From Actinomyces sp. oral taxon 448 str. F0400 (GTDB taxonomy: Bacteria; Actinomycetota; Actinomycetes; Actinomycetales; Actinomycetaceae): 64,000 nt of DNA. The notes under the pieces were generated by a model that was not told the DNA's origin, made no database searches, and saw nothing but the letters and a program-made list of their open reading frames with translations. This document shows, piece after piece, positions 36,858 to 47,432 of this stretch. Both the position numbers and the translations under genes were made by a program. Numbering within the stretch: the first letter of the stretch is position 1; each line of letters begins with the position of its first letter. The stretch lies in assembly GCF_000220835.1 (NCBI RefSeq), contig NZ_GL985606.1, forward strand, positions 1,095,144-1,159,143, read 5' to 3'.

Positions 36858-37905
36858 TCTCCTTCTCACCGGTTTCGGCGAGCTCAGCCGCGCGATGATC
36901 CGGCTCGGAGCGCGAGGCCTTCTTCAGGGCCGCCTCGTAGCTCTCGTAGTACACGGGCGCCTCCACTCCGTTCGCCTTGCCGCTTTCGTACACGGTTCTG
37001 CACACGAACAGCAGGTCCTGGGTATTGCTGTGCAGTGTCATGATCTTCCGCGTGAGGATGTTCCTGGCGAACATGCGCTTCATCATGGGTGCCGACAGCG
37101 CGGTCGGCAGTCTGTAGGGGAGCAGCTCGCCGCGGTAGTTCCGCAGGTTGACGCCGCGCGATTCCACGATTCTCGAGGTTTCGCGGATCGCTTTCACGAC
37201 GCGGGCGAGCATCGTGGTGGAGCCCATGAGCCGCTCCGCGGCGCGCGACGTGTCGTCGATGTCCCCGTACATTCCCGCCACGGCACCGACGCCGGCATTG
37301 ATGGCCATGTGCAGCCATATCCATTCGAGCATGTCGAACGGCTGCTCGAGTCCGATGCTGCATGAGCGGAAGAGCTCCTCGATCTCCCGGTAGTTCGGGA
37401 TTCGCGCCGTGTCCTCCCGTTCGAGCATGATGTGGTCGAACACGCAGCAGCTGAGCGTCCTCCCCGTGATGCTCCCTCCTGCGACCGGGTACCCCAGGAT
37501 GAACTCGCGGCCGGCCATGAGGTTGTTCAGCTCCGTGCGTTCGCCCCAGAAGCCGCAGCACAGCAGCACGGGTCCGCGGATTCCGTTCGTGTCGAGGTCG
37601 TTCATCACCTCGGCGACGCCGCCCGAGGGCACGGAGACGACGATGAGGTCGTAGCGCTCGCGCGTCCTGCGGCGAACGGTGTACCTGCCGTGCGAGTTCG
37701 ACCCCTTCGAGTCGGTTCTGCCGTCCAGGAGCTCGATATCGAGCGAGTCGACGGCGGCCCTTGCACTGCTGGCGCGCACCAGGTGCTCGACGTCATGGCC
37801 GGCCTCGTGAAAGAGGTAGCCGTACGTCGTGCCGATGACGCCCAGTCCGACCACCAGAATGTTCATGCGGGACGCCCCCCGGTCGCGCTGCTTTCGCTTC
37901 ATCAT
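36853..37905 (-). CDS. Ketopantoate-reductase-like (ApbA/PanE family) oxidoreductase
   Basis: 350-aa NAD(P)-dependent enzyme of the ApbA/PanE family. The Rossmann start is MNILVVGLGVIGTTYGYLF, and the C-terminal helical domain follows about residue 200. The ATG at 37905 is used because TAGCCT lies 6 nt upstream, a leaderless layout; a start at MNILVVG (residue 14) is possible. The gene differs in composition: two 60-nt samples counted by hand gave 53% and 62% GC, against 75% in a sample of the neighbouring ABC gene. It is bounded by a 33-nt direct repeat on both sides, so it looks like an inserted cassette between the TetR gene and the ABC operon. A true role in pantothenate synthesis is not assured; many homologues act on other ketoacids. 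Confidence 0.75.
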   Translation of the reverse strand: MMKRKQRDRGASRMNILVVGLGVIGTTYGYLFHEAGHDVEHLVRASSARAAVDSLDIELLDGRTDSKGSNSHGRYTVRRRTRERYDLIVVSVPSGGVAEVMNDLDTNGIRGPVLLCCGFWGERTELNNLMAGREFILGYPVAGGSITGRTLSCCVFDHIMLEREDTARIPNYREIEELFRSCSIGLEQPFDMLEWIWLHMAINAGVGAVAGMYGDIDDTSRAAERLMGSTTMLARVVKAIRETSRIVESRGVNLRNYRGELLPYRLPTALSAPMMKRMFARNILTRKIMTLHSNTQDLLFVCRTVYESGKANGVEAPVYYESYEAALKKASRSEPDHRAAELAETGEKET

Positions 37906-37935
37906 GCCCCGAGGCTACGCCCTCGCGGCTTTAGG
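37903..37935 (-). repeat. 33-nt direct repeat, copy 2 (start region of the panE-like gene)
   Basis: It covers the start codon of the panE-like gene and the 30 nt before it, with -10-like TAGCCT ending 6 nt before the ATG. It is the counterpart of copy 1 at 36825-36857. Confidence 0.75.
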
Positions 37936-38023
37936 CCGGCTTCGAGCGGCCCTCCCCGCTCCTGCGGGCGGGCTTCGCAGACCCCGACGGACGACCGCCG
38001 CGGGGCGGGCCGGTCCGCCCCGC

Positions 38024-38656
38024 TCAGCGCAGCCCGCGCGCGCCCATGTAGGCGAGTATTGCCCGCTTCATCTCGGCCAGGTCCTTGGCGGGGTCGCCGG
38101 TGAGAGTCTCGCTGGTCACCGTGGTGGAGAACATCGCGGAGACGATCGCGGCGACGTCCGCGAGCTCGGTCCGGGAGACCTTCGGGTTGCGGGCGGCCAG
38201 GACGTCCACCAGCCGCCGGTGGAATTCGGTGTGGGCCCGTGCGACGGATTCGAGCTCGTCGGCGCTCGTGCGGGCGTAGAGCTGGGCGAAGTCCCGGTTA
38301 GCGGTCTTGAGGGCGTGGACCGGGTCGATGATGCGGTTCACGACCTCCTCGGGCGGCAGGTCGGGGCGGGTCAGGGCCTCGTCGTCGACGATGGCGCTCA
38401 GGCGCTCGGCGTAGCGCTCCCACAGGGCGGAGGCGATGTCCTCCTTGCTCGAGAAGTACTGGTAGAGGGAACCGGGGGAGATGCCCGCCCGCGTGGCGAT
38501 GGCGTTCGTCGTCGTGCGTTCGTAGCCGACCTCGGCCACGACCCGGGTGGCGGCGTCCAGGATGAGTTCCATGCGCTCCAGCCCGCGGCGTTGACGGTAC
38601 TGCCGAGGACGGCGCTGATCGGGGTGCGGCGGGTGCTCGGGTGAGGCGGCGGGCAT
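38024..38656 (-). CDS. TetR-family transcriptional regulator
   Basis: 210-aa repressor. The ATG at 38656 has TAGCCT 7 nt upstream and no SD, so a leaderless mRNA is likely. The helix-turn-helix is near residues 30-75 (ILDAATRVVAEVGYERTTTN, then ISPGSLYQYFSSKEDIASAL). The C-terminal ligand domain is unassigned. Two dyads in the 103-nt divergent gap to the aldo/keto reductase are its probable operators, so it probably represses itself and that enzyme. It may also affect the panE/ABC genes downstream on the same strand. Confidence 0.93.
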   Translation of the reverse strand: MPAASPEHPPHPDQRRPRQYRQRRGLERMELILDAATRVVAEVGYERTTTNAIATRAGISPGSLYQYFSSKEDIASALWERYAERLSAIVDDEALTRPDLPPEEVVNRIIDPVHALKTANRDFAQLYARTSADELESVARAHTEFHRRLVDVLAARNPKVSRTELADVAAIVSAMFSTTVTSETLTGDPAKDLAEMKRAILAYMGARGLR

Positions 38657-38707
38657 GGCACCGAGGCTAGGGGATCGGCATCGCCGGCCCCAGCAGTATG
38701 TGAAAAT

Positions 38708-38746
38708 ACGAGTATGAACTCGTATCATTTACGAGTAACTACTCGT
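38708..38746. promoter_or_regulatory. Two TetR operators overlapping the aldo/keto reductase promoter
   Basis: Two copies of the dyad ACGAGT-N4-ACTCGT occur at 38708-38723 and 38731-38746, 23 nt centre to centre, about two helical turns. Spacers are ATGA and AACT. TATCAT (38723-38728) between them is the likely -10 of the reductase gene. The stretch is strikingly A/T-rich for this genome. Confidence 0.8.
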
Positions 38747-38759
38747 GTTTGGAGGACGT

Positions 38760-39719
38760 ATGCGTCATCTGGGAGATCTCGATGTCAGCGACATCGGTCT
38801 GGGCTGCTTGGGCATGGCGACGGCCTACGGGCGGCCCGACACCGCCTCGGCCCGTCGGACCGTCGCCCGTGCCCTTGAAGCCGGGATCACTCTGTTCGAC
38901 ACGGCCGAGATGTACGGTCGCGGCTCCAGCGAGTCCGTCCTGGGCGCGGCTCTGGGGCGGCACCGCGATAACGTCGTCATCGCGACCAAGACCGGTATTC
39001 GCACCCTGCCCGGGCTCGGGCTGCCGGTCGGGTTCGACGGCCGACCCGAACGCATCCGCCGTGCGATCGACCGGTCCCTGCGCCGGCTCGGAACCGATCG
39101 CATCGACCTGTACTACCTCCACCGCGTCGACCCGACGGTGCCGGTCGAGGAGTCCATCGGCGCCATGGCCGAGGCCGTGACCGCCGGGAAGATCCGCCAC
39201 CTGGGCGTCAGTGAAGCCGCGCCCGACCAGATCCGCCGCGCCCACGCCGTCCACCCCCTGACCGCCATCCAGATGGAATGGTCCCTGTTCACCCGCGACC
39301 CGGAGGCCGGCGCGCTCGCCGTTGCCCGCGAGCTGGGCATCGGGATTGTGGCCTACAGCCCGCTGGGGCGCGGCATGCTCACCGGCTCGGCCGCGGCGAC
39401 CACGAACCTGCCCCTCCTGGACTTCCGACGTCTTCTGCCCCGATGGCGGCGCGCCAACCTGATCGAGAACCTCCGTCAGGTCGCCATCGTCCGCGAGGTC
39501 GCCGACGAACTCGGGGCGTCCCCCGCGCAGGTGGCGCTCGCCTGGCTGCTGGCCAAGGGCGACGACGTTGTCCCCATCCCCGGTACGACCAGCCCGCGCC
39601 ATCTGGCCGCCGACCTCGCCGCCCGTGACGTGCGCCTGACCGCGGATCAGCGCGAGCGGCTCGAGAACGTCGTCGCCTCGGGCCCCCGGTACTTCGACGG
39701 CGGCAGCGCCCTGAGATGA
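38760..39719 (+). CDS. Aldo/keto reductase
   Basis: 319-aa NADPH-dependent oxidoreductase of the AKR superfamily (TIM barrel). The catalytic tetrad is visible: Asp and Tyr in FDTAEMYG, Lys in IATKTG, His in YYLHRVD. The NADP-binding C-terminal part has PIPGTTSPRHL. The ATG at 38760 follows GGAGG (38751-38755); a GTG at 38745 lies inside the second operator. Divergent from and probably repressed by the TetR gene. Substrate unknown, possibly a toxic carbonyl that also binds the repressor. Confidence 0.93.
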   Translation: MRHLGDLDVSDIGLGCLGMATAYGRPDTASARRTVARALEAGITLFDTAEMYGRGSSESVLGAALGRHRDNVVIATKTGIRTLPGLGLPVGFDGRPERIRRAIDRSLRRLGTDRIDLYYLHRVDPTVPVEESIGAMAEAVTAGKIRHLGVSEAAPDQIRRAHAVHPLTAIQMEWSLFTRDPEAGALAVARELGIGIVAYSPLGRGMLTGSAAATTNLPLLDFRRLLPRWRRANLIENLRQVAIVREVADELGASPAQVALAWLLAKGDDVVPIPGTTSPRHLAADLAARDVRLTADQRERLENVVASGPRYFDGGSALR

Positions 39720-39751
39720 TCGGAGTGGGCCGGTGGGCCGGTCCGAGCCAC

Positions 39752-40798
39752 TCAGATCTTGCGCAGCAGGACCCGCGTCATGTGGTGGTCGGCGTCCTTG
39801 CGCAGCACCAGGGTGGCGCGCCCGCGGGTCGGAGCGATGTTCTCCCGCAGGTTCGCCAGGTTCACGGACTCCCAGACCTCATCGGCCGCGGCCAGGGCGA
39901 TGTCGTCGGGGACGGTCGCGTAGCGCTGGAAGTAGGAGCCCGGATCCTGGAAGGCCGTGCGCTTGAGCGTCAGGAAGCGGTCGAGATACCAGCGGCGGAT
40001 GTCCCGCGGGTCGGCGTCGACGTAGATCGAGAAGTCGATGAAGTCGCTCACGGCCAGGGCCGAGGCCTCTGCCGCGCGACTCGCGCGGTTGCGGGGGTCG
40101 GGCGGGTCGGCCCCGTGCCCGCGCGGCGCCGGCTGGAGGACGTTGAGACCCTCGAGCACCAGGACGTCCGGCCGTTCGATCGCGACGGACCGCCCGGGCA
40201 CGACGTCGTAGACGGTGTGGGAGTACACGGGAGCCTTGACCCGCTCGGCCCCCGACTTGACGGCCGCGACGAAGTCGAGCAGGGCCCGCCGGTCGTAGGA
40301 CTCCGGAAAACCCTTGCGGGCCGTCAGGCCGCGCTCCTCCAGCACGGCGTTGGGAAGCAGGAAGCCGTCGGTGGTCACCAGCGCGACCCGTGGTGTCTGG
40401 GGGAATCGGCCCAGCAGGTGGGCGATGAGGCGGGCCGTCGTCGACTTGCCCACCGCCACCGAGCCGGCCACCGCGACGACGAAGGGAGTCGGGTGGGGCC
40501 CCACGTCCAGGAAGTCCGAGATGCGCCGGGCGCGCTCGCGGGCCGTTGCGATGTAGTCCTCCAGCAGAGCCGTCAGAGGCCGGTAGACGACGTCGACCTC
40601 CGCCAGGTCGATCGGGTCGCCCAGGCCGCGCAGGCTCTCCAGGTCCGTCTGCGTCAGCGGCAGGGGAGCGGTCGAGGCCAGCGCGCGCCACTGGTCGCGG
40701 CCGAGCTCTATGTACGGCGACGGTGAGGGCGGCGGCGGGAATGGCGGCGGTGTCGGCACGGCGGTGGCGGCGGAGCTCACCGGGCAAGTGTGGCGCAT
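39752..40798 (-). CDS. coaA: Pantothenate kinase type I
   Basis: 348-aa enzyme phosphorylating pantothenate, the first step of CoA synthesis. Walker A GSVAVGKST, then VTTDGFLLPNAVLEERGL and RKGFPESYD; LVLEGLNVLQ is typical. The N-terminal 28 residues are Pro/Ser-rich and variable; a GTG six codons downstream of the ATG is a possible start. A loop with Pro/Arg/Ala (APRGHGADPPDPRNRASRAA) is longer than in E. coli. Divergent from glmS with 114 nt between. Confidence 0.95.
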   Translation of the reverse strand: MRHTCPVSSAATAVPTPPPFPPPPSPSPYIELGRDQWRALASTAPLPLTQTDLESLRGLGDPIDLAEVDVVYRPLTALLEDYIATARERARRISDFLDVGPHPTPFVVAVAGSVAVGKSTTARLIAHLLGRFPQTPRVALVTTDGFLLPNAVLEERGLTARKGFPESYDRRALLDFVAAVKSGAERVKAPVYSHTVYDVVPGRSVAIERPDVLVLEGLNVLQPAPRGHGADPPDPRNRASRAAEASALAVSDFIDFSIYVDADPRDIRRWYLDRFLTLKRTAFQDPGSYFQRYATVPDDIALAAADEVWESVNLANLRENIAPTRGRATLVLRKDADHHMTRVLLRKI

Positions 40799-40912
40799 CC
40801 GCCCGATGCGCGCGCACCTGCGGGCATTCCGCAGCCCGAGATGCCGCAGGTCTCACATGGTGTACGAGGCGACCCGTTGTCTGAACGAGGCGGGCGTGGT
40901 TCCATCATCCAC

Positions 40913-42817
<1,905 letters not shown>

Positions 42818-42877
42818 GTCGCGGGGCGAGCCGCCTCCTCAGCGGCGGAACGGGCTTCCGGACGGGGCGGGTGATTC

Positions 42878-44575
42878 GTGCGAGCGGCGATGCGTGACAG
42901 CATGGGGGACGTGAGCACGACGAGCACGGTCACCGCACCCACTCTTCGCCCGGACACCGCCTACCGCGCCGGGGCCGTCGCCGAGGCCGAGCGGCGCCTG
43001 ACCGCTGCGACGGACCGTTACATGCACCACGCCGCGCACGCCCTCGCGCTCGCGGCCGTGCGTGAGCTGCGCGCCACCGCGGGCCGGACGAGGGGCCGGG
43101 GCGTTCTCCTCCTGGTCGGGGGAGGGCATAACGGCGGCGACGCCCTGCTGGCGGGCGCGCTCCTGGCTCGTCGCGGGTGCGACGTCACCGCGGCGGTGGC
43201 CACGGGACGCCCCCACGCGGCCGCCCTGGAGGAGGCCCGACGGGCCGGCGTGCGCTCGGCCGCTTCGCCTCCGGCCGCGTGCGAGCACGCCGCGGCGGGC
43301 GGCGCCGACCTCGTCATCGACGGCCTGACCGGCATCGGCGCGACCGGCCCTCTGCGGCCGACGGCCGTCGAGCTCGTCGCGCCGCTGATTGCCGCGGGAC
43401 GCCGGGGAGCACGCGGGTTCCGTGTCCTGGCGGTCGACGTGCCCAGCGGCACCGGCGTGGACGACGGCACCGTGAGCGGCCCCGTGCTGAGGGCGGACCT
43501 GTCCGTCACCTTCACCTGTCTCAAAGGCGCTCACCTGCTGGCGCCGGCCGCCGGCGCGTGCGGGCGCGTCGAGGTGGTCGACCTCGGCCTGCCCGTCCCC
43601 GCTGCGTCCGACGCCCTCGTTCGGCGGCCGGACGATGCCGGCCTCGGCCGCCTCCTGCGCATCCCCGATGATGAGGACCATAAGTACACCCGCGGCGTCG
43701 TCGGACTGCGGTCGGGCAGCCGCTCCTACCCCGGCGCCGCCGTCCTGGCCGCTTCGGCGGCCGTGCGCTGCGGGGTCGGCATGGTCCGCCTGAGCGCGCC
43801 GCGCCGCGTCGAGGATCTCGTCCTGGCGCGCCGGCCCGAGGTCGTCCCCGCATCCGGCCGCTGCCAGGCCCTCGTCATCGGGCCGGGCACCGACCCGGCC
43901 GACCCGGAGTGCGCCGCCCAGATCGACGCCGCCCTGGGACGTGCGCTGGAGGTCGGAAGGGGGCGATCGGGCGCGCCCGGCGCCGCCCCGGGACCCGTCC
44001 CCGCCGTCATCGACGCCGGTGCCCTGCCGCTGCTCGCCGAACGTCTGAGGGCCGGCGCCCGATGCAGCGCCGGGCACGTCCTGACTCCGCATGCCGGGGA
44101 GGCCGCCGCCCTCCTGTCGGCGCTGGAGGGTTCCGTCACCCGCGCCGAGGTTGAGGCCGCGCCGGCCGCGCGCGCCTGCGACCTGGTCCGGCTCACGGGA
44201 GCCACCGTCCTGCTCAAGGGCTCGCCCGCGCTCATCGCCTCCGCCCGGTGCTCGGACGGCCCTCCCGTCGCGGCGGATCTGCTCTCGGTGGACTCCGGCC
44301 CCGGGTGGCTGGCCACCGCGGGCAGTGGCGACGTGCTGGCCGGGATCCTGGGCGCCGTCCTGGCCGCGGGGCGCGCCGATGAGGAGCGCGGCGGCCGAGC
44401 CGTCGACTCGTCGGCGTTCACCGCACTGGCCGTGCGCCTCCACGCGGTCGCCGCCGAGCTCGCCTCGGGGTGCGTCGGACCGGCGGGGCGCGTGCCGGGG
44501 CGCCCGCTGGCGGCCCTCGACCTGACCGACCGTTTGCCGCACGCCTGCGCGGTGGTGGGAGGATGGGCGGCGTGA
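42878..44575 (+). CDS. nnr: Bifunctional NAD(P)H-hydrate epimerase/dehydratase
   Basis: 565-aa repair enzyme for hydrated NAD(P)H. The N-terminal epimerase has GGGHNGGDALLAGALLARRG near residue 80 and VDVPSGTGVDDG. The C-terminal ADP/ATP-dependent dehydratase starts near 260, with TPHAGE and the GWLATAGSGDVLAGILGA motif. The start is uncertain: GTG 42878 is given, but GTG 42911 (after GGGGG) is also possible. It overlaps alr by 4 nt. Confidence 0.93.
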   Translation: MRAAMRDSMGDVSTTSTVTAPTLRPDTAYRAGAVAEAERRLTAATDRYMHHAAHALALAAVRELRATAGRTRGRGVLLLVGGGHNGGDALLAGALLARRGCDVTAAVATGRPHAAALEEARRAGVRSAASPPAACEHAAAGGADLVIDGLTGIGATGPLRPTAVELVAPLIAAGRRGARGFRVLAVDVPSGTGVDDGTVSGPVLRADLSVTFTCLKGAHLLAPAAGACGRVEVVDLGLPVPAASDALVRRPDDAGLGRLLRIPDDEDHKYTRGVVGLRSGSRSYPGAAVLAASAAVRCGVGMVRLSAPRRVEDLVLARRPEVVPASGRCQALVIGPGTDPADPECAAQIDAALGRALEVGRGRSGAPGAAPGPVPAVIDAGALPLLAERLRAGARCSAGHVLTPHAGEAAALLSALEGSVTRAEVEAAPAARACDLVRLTGATVLLKGSPALIASARCSDGPPVAADLLSVDSGPGWLATAGSGDVLAGILGAVLAAGRADEERGGRAVDSSAFTALAVRLHAVAAELASGCVGPAGRVPGRPLAALDLTDRLPHACAVVGGWAA

Positions 44576-45900
44576 CTCGCTCAGCCTCCACCGCAGCATC
44601 CTCTCGGCCGGCAGGATCGGCCGGGCCCGGCTCGGCCACCACCTCGCGGGCCGTCATCGACCTCGACGCGCTGGCGCACAATGCCCGCGTCCTGGCCGAC
44701 GCAGCCGGCGTGCCCTGGATGGCCGTGGTCAAGGCCGACGCCTACGGGCACGGTCTGGGCCCGGTGGCCCGCACCTGCTTGCGCGCCGGCGCCTCCTGGC
44801 TCGGCGTCGCTCAGTTGGCCGAGGCTCTCCACCTGCGGGAGATGCTCGACGCCGCCGGCGTCGCGCGACCCTCCCCCGACGACGGGCCCGCCCCCGAGCA
44901 TCCGCGTCTGCTGTGCTGGCTCGCCCCGGTGCTCGCCCCTGAGCGGGCCGCAGCCCCCGGCTCCCCTTTGCGCCGGGCCCTGAACGCCGACCTCGACCTG
45001 TCGGTGTCCACCACCGACCAGCTCGCGGCTCTGGCCGCCGCCTCCGCCGCACGCCGCGCCGAGGACCCCGGAGCCGCGGGAGCCCGGATCCACCTCAAGG
45101 TCGACACCGGCATGTCCCGGGCCGGCGCCGTCGAGGCGGACCTGCCGGCGCTGGCCGTCGCGGCCCGAGCGGCTCAGGAGGTGGGCGACGTCGAGGTGAT
45201 CGGCCTGTGGTCCCACCTCTCGCGCGCTGATGAACCCGACTCCGGGTCCACCGAGGAGCATCTGGCCCGCTTCCGCGCCGCTGAGACGGTCGTGCGCAAC
45301 GCCGGTCTGACTCCGCGCGTGCGCCACCTGGCCGCCACCGGCGGGCTCCTGTGGCACCCCGCCTCCCGTCTGGACCTGGTACGCGCCGGCATCGGGCTGT
45401 ACGGACTGTCGCCCGACCCCGCCGTCGCTACGGCGGCCGAACTGGGACTGCGCCCCGTCATGCGCCTCGAGGCGCCTCTGACCCAGGTCAAGCGCGTGCC
45501 CGCGGGCCGGGCGGTCTCCTACGGCGGAACCTGGATGACGCCCACCGACCGGTGGCTCGGCCTCATTCCCCTTGGCTACGCCGACGGTCTGCCGCGCGCG
45601 GCCGCCTCCGCCGGCCCCGTCGCGGTCGGCGGCCGGCGCACCCACGTGGTCGGCAAGGTCTGCATGGACCAGGTCGTCATCGACCTCGGACCCGCTGACG
45701 GCTCCGATGGCGCGCCCGCCGCCGCGGGCGACATCGCCGTGCTGTGGGGCGACCCGACCGCGCCCGGAGCCGACCCCGCCACTGCGACGGCCCAGGAGTG
45801 GGCCGAGGTCTGCGGCACCATCGGCTACGAGATTGTCACCCGCCTGGGCGCTCGCGTCCCCCGCGTGTGTCTGGGCGCCGGGCACGAGGAGGAGAGATGA
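44572..45900 (+). CDS. alr: Alanine racemase
   Basis: 442-aa PLP enzyme making D-alanine for peptidoglycan. The GTG at 44572 overlaps the nnr stop and has GGGAGG (44557-44562) upstream. The PLP lysine is in MAVVKADAYGHGLG. The second catalytic Tyr is in GLIPLGYADGLPRA-type context, and GGTWMTPTD is conserved. It is about 60 residues longer than usual through an N-terminal Ala/Ser extension and inserts near 95-125. It overlaps tsaE by 4 nt. Confidence 0.97.
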   Translation: MTRSASTAASSRPAGSAGPGSATTSRAVIDLDALAHNARVLADAAGVPWMAVVKADAYGHGLGPVARTCLRAGASWLGVAQLAEALHLREMLDAAGVARPSPDDGPAPEHPRLLCWLAPVLAPERAAAPGSPLRRALNADLDLSVSTTDQLAALAAASAARRAEDPGAAGARIHLKVDTGMSRAGAVEADLPALAVAARAAQEVGDVEVIGLWSHLSRADEPDSGSTEEHLARFRAAETVVRNAGLTPRVRHLAATGGLLWHPASRLDLVRAGIGLYGLSPDPAVATAAELGLRPVMRLEAPLTQVKRVPAGRAVSYGGTWMTPTDRWLGLIPLGYADGLPRAAASAGPVAVGGRRTHVVGKVCMDQVVIDLGPADGSDGAPAAAGDIAVLWGDPTAPGADPATATAQEWAEVCGTIGYEIVTRLGARVPRVCLGAGHEEER

Positions 45901-46463
45901 CCGGTCACATCCCGATGCTGGGCGGCGAGCGGCGCCACGAGACGGCCGTCGAGACCAACGGCGCCGAGGAGACCCGGGCCCTGGGCGAGCGCCTGGCCGC
46001 CCTGCTGAGGGCCGGCGACCTCGTCATGCTCTCGGGGGATCTGGGGGCGGGCAAGACCACCCTCGCGCAGGGCGTGGGCGCCGCTATGGGAGTGCGCGGG
46101 CGCGTCTGCTCCCCGACCTTCATCATCGCCCGCGTTCACCCGGCGCTCACCGGCGGACCCGACCTCATCCATGTGGACGCCTATCGTCTGGACTCCCTGG
46201 AGGAGGTCGACGCCCTCGACCTGGACTCCTCCATGGCCGACTCCGTCACCGTCGTCGAGTGGGGGCGGCACAAAGTGGAGGCCCTGTCGCCCGACCGCCT
46301 CGAGATCGTCATCACCCGACCCCGCGGCGGCGCGATCGGAGCGAGCGGCGCTCGGTCCGCCGTCACCGATCCGGCCGGCGCCGAGGATGGACGGCGCGCC
46401 GTCACCATCACCGCGATCGGCCCGAGGTGGGCCGGCGTCGATCTGACCCGTCTACGAGCATGA
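45897..46463 (+). CDS. tsaE: tRNA t6A biosynthesis ATPase TsaE
   Basis: 188-aa ATPase of the t6A (threonylcarbamoyl-adenosine) complex with TsaB and TsaD. Walker A GDLGAGKTTLAQG; SPTFIIARVH and VDAYRLDSLEEVDALDLD are family motifs. GAGGAGGAG precedes the ATG, which overlaps the alr stop. It has a C-terminal extension of about 35 residues beyond the usual core. It overlaps the next gene by 4 nt. Confidence 0.96.
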   Translation: MTGHIPMLGGERRHETAVETNGAEETRALGERLAALLRAGDLVMLSGDLGAGKTTLAQGVGAAMGVRGRVCSPTFIIARVHPALTGGPDLIHVDAYRLDSLEEVDALDLDSSMADSVTVVEWGRHKVEALSPDRLEIVITRPRGGAIGASGARSAVTDPAGAEDGRRAVTITAIGPRWAGVDLTRLRA

Positions 46464-47389
46464 AGGGCGGGCACGTGCGCATCCGGCGGCGCCTGACCGG
46501 AGGGCTCCTGATCCTCGTCCTCCTGGCGCTTATGCTCCGGCCCGGCCCGCAGGCGCTGGCGCAGACCGTCTCACCCGCTCCGGCGCCGACCGGGGCGGGC
46601 GCGCAGGTCCAGGACTGGGCGGACGGTCCGGGACTGGACCTCGCTCGCCAGGCTGTCGGCCCGGACGCCTCCGTTTCGCCGCCGATCGAGGTGGAGACCT
46701 GGTCGACCGGCGTTCTCAGCGCCACCGATCTGGACGACCCCACCGAACCGACGTCGACCTGGGCCGCCGTCATCTCCTGCGGGCAGACACCGGTCGGCGT
46801 GCTCGTCATCGACACCGGGGACACGACGGACGTCGGGAGCGGCGGCGAGCCGCAGCCGTCGGGGACCGTGCAGGATGACGCCGTCCTGGCCGGGGCGCTC
46901 GCGGCCCTGCCCGAGCAGGCCGTCGTCCTGCGCGAGTCGGTGGTGGCCTCCGCGACGGGTGGAGCGACCCCGCTCGTGTCCTCGGCCCCGTCGCGGGCGC
47001 AGGCCGAGACGAGCACGCCGGGGCCGAGCGGGGCGGCCTCGGCGGACTACTCCGACCCTGTCCTCTCCGACGCCTGGTACGCCCTGGACGACGGCCTCGT
47101 CACGGCACTGGACGAGCAGGCGGCATCCGGCCTGGCCGGACCGGTCGACCTGTCCTCCTACGCCCAGGTGCTCCGTGAGCGCGCGCATGGCAGCTCCGAC
47201 GTCGACGGCTCCGAATCCAGGAAGTCCCCTCGGAAGCCTGACCTGGGCATCCTCTACACCGGTCTGGGGGTGCTCGTCATCGGTACGCTCGTCGTCACCA
47301 TCACCTTCGTGCACGAGCGGCGCGTCCTGGCGCCTCTGCGCGAGGCCCCCTCCTCGACCCGAACCGAGGACCCCGAACCGGCCCCGTGA
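46460..47389 (+). CDS. Predicted exported, membrane-anchored protein of unknown function
   Basis: 309 aa, not recognised. A positively charged N-terminus (HVRIRRRL) and hydrophobic segment with an AQA-like cleavage area (about residues 12-38) suggest export. An extracellular part of about 220 residues follows. A C-terminal membrane helix lies near 268-288 (LYTGLGVLVIGTLVVTITFV), then a charged cytoplasmic tail. This type I-like layout has no LPXTG. It overlaps tsaE by 4 nt (ATGA); a GTG at 46475 is another possible start. Two Asp/Thr-rich stretches could bind cations. Its place in the t6A operon is conserved in some actinobacteria only as a position, and no role in tRNA modification can be inferred. 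Confidence 0.65.
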   Translation: MKGGHVRIRRRLTGGLLILVLLALMLRPGPQALAQTVSPAPAPTGAGAQVQDWADGPGLDLARQAVGPDASVSPPIEVETWSTGVLSATDLDDPTEPTSTWAAVISCGQTPVGVLVIDTGDTTDVGSGGEPQPSGTVQDDAVLAGALAALPEQAVVLRESVVASATGGATPLVSSAPSRAQAETSTPGPSGAASADYSDPVLSDAWYALDDGLVTALDEQAASGLAGPVDLSSYAQVLRERAHGSSDVDGSESRKSPRKPDLGILYTGLGVLVIGTLVVTITFVHERRVLAPLREAPSSTRTEDPEPAP

Positions 47390-47419
47390 GCCGCCGCACC
47401 CCGGCCGTTGGCGAGGGCC

Positions 47420-47425
47420 TAGGCT
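47420..47425 (+). promoter_or_regulatory. Probable -10 of a leaderless tsaB mRNA
   Basis: TAGGCT ends 7 nt before the GTG at 47433. There is no SD before that GTG. The same TAGGCT-N7-GTG arrangement stands in front of tsaD. Confidence 0.6.
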
Positions 47426-47432
47426 TGTGGTC

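Noticed and set aside
40799-40912. glmS ribozyme in the glmS leader
   Set aside because: The 114-nt leader is too short for the roughly 150-nt ribozyme and no matching core was recognised.
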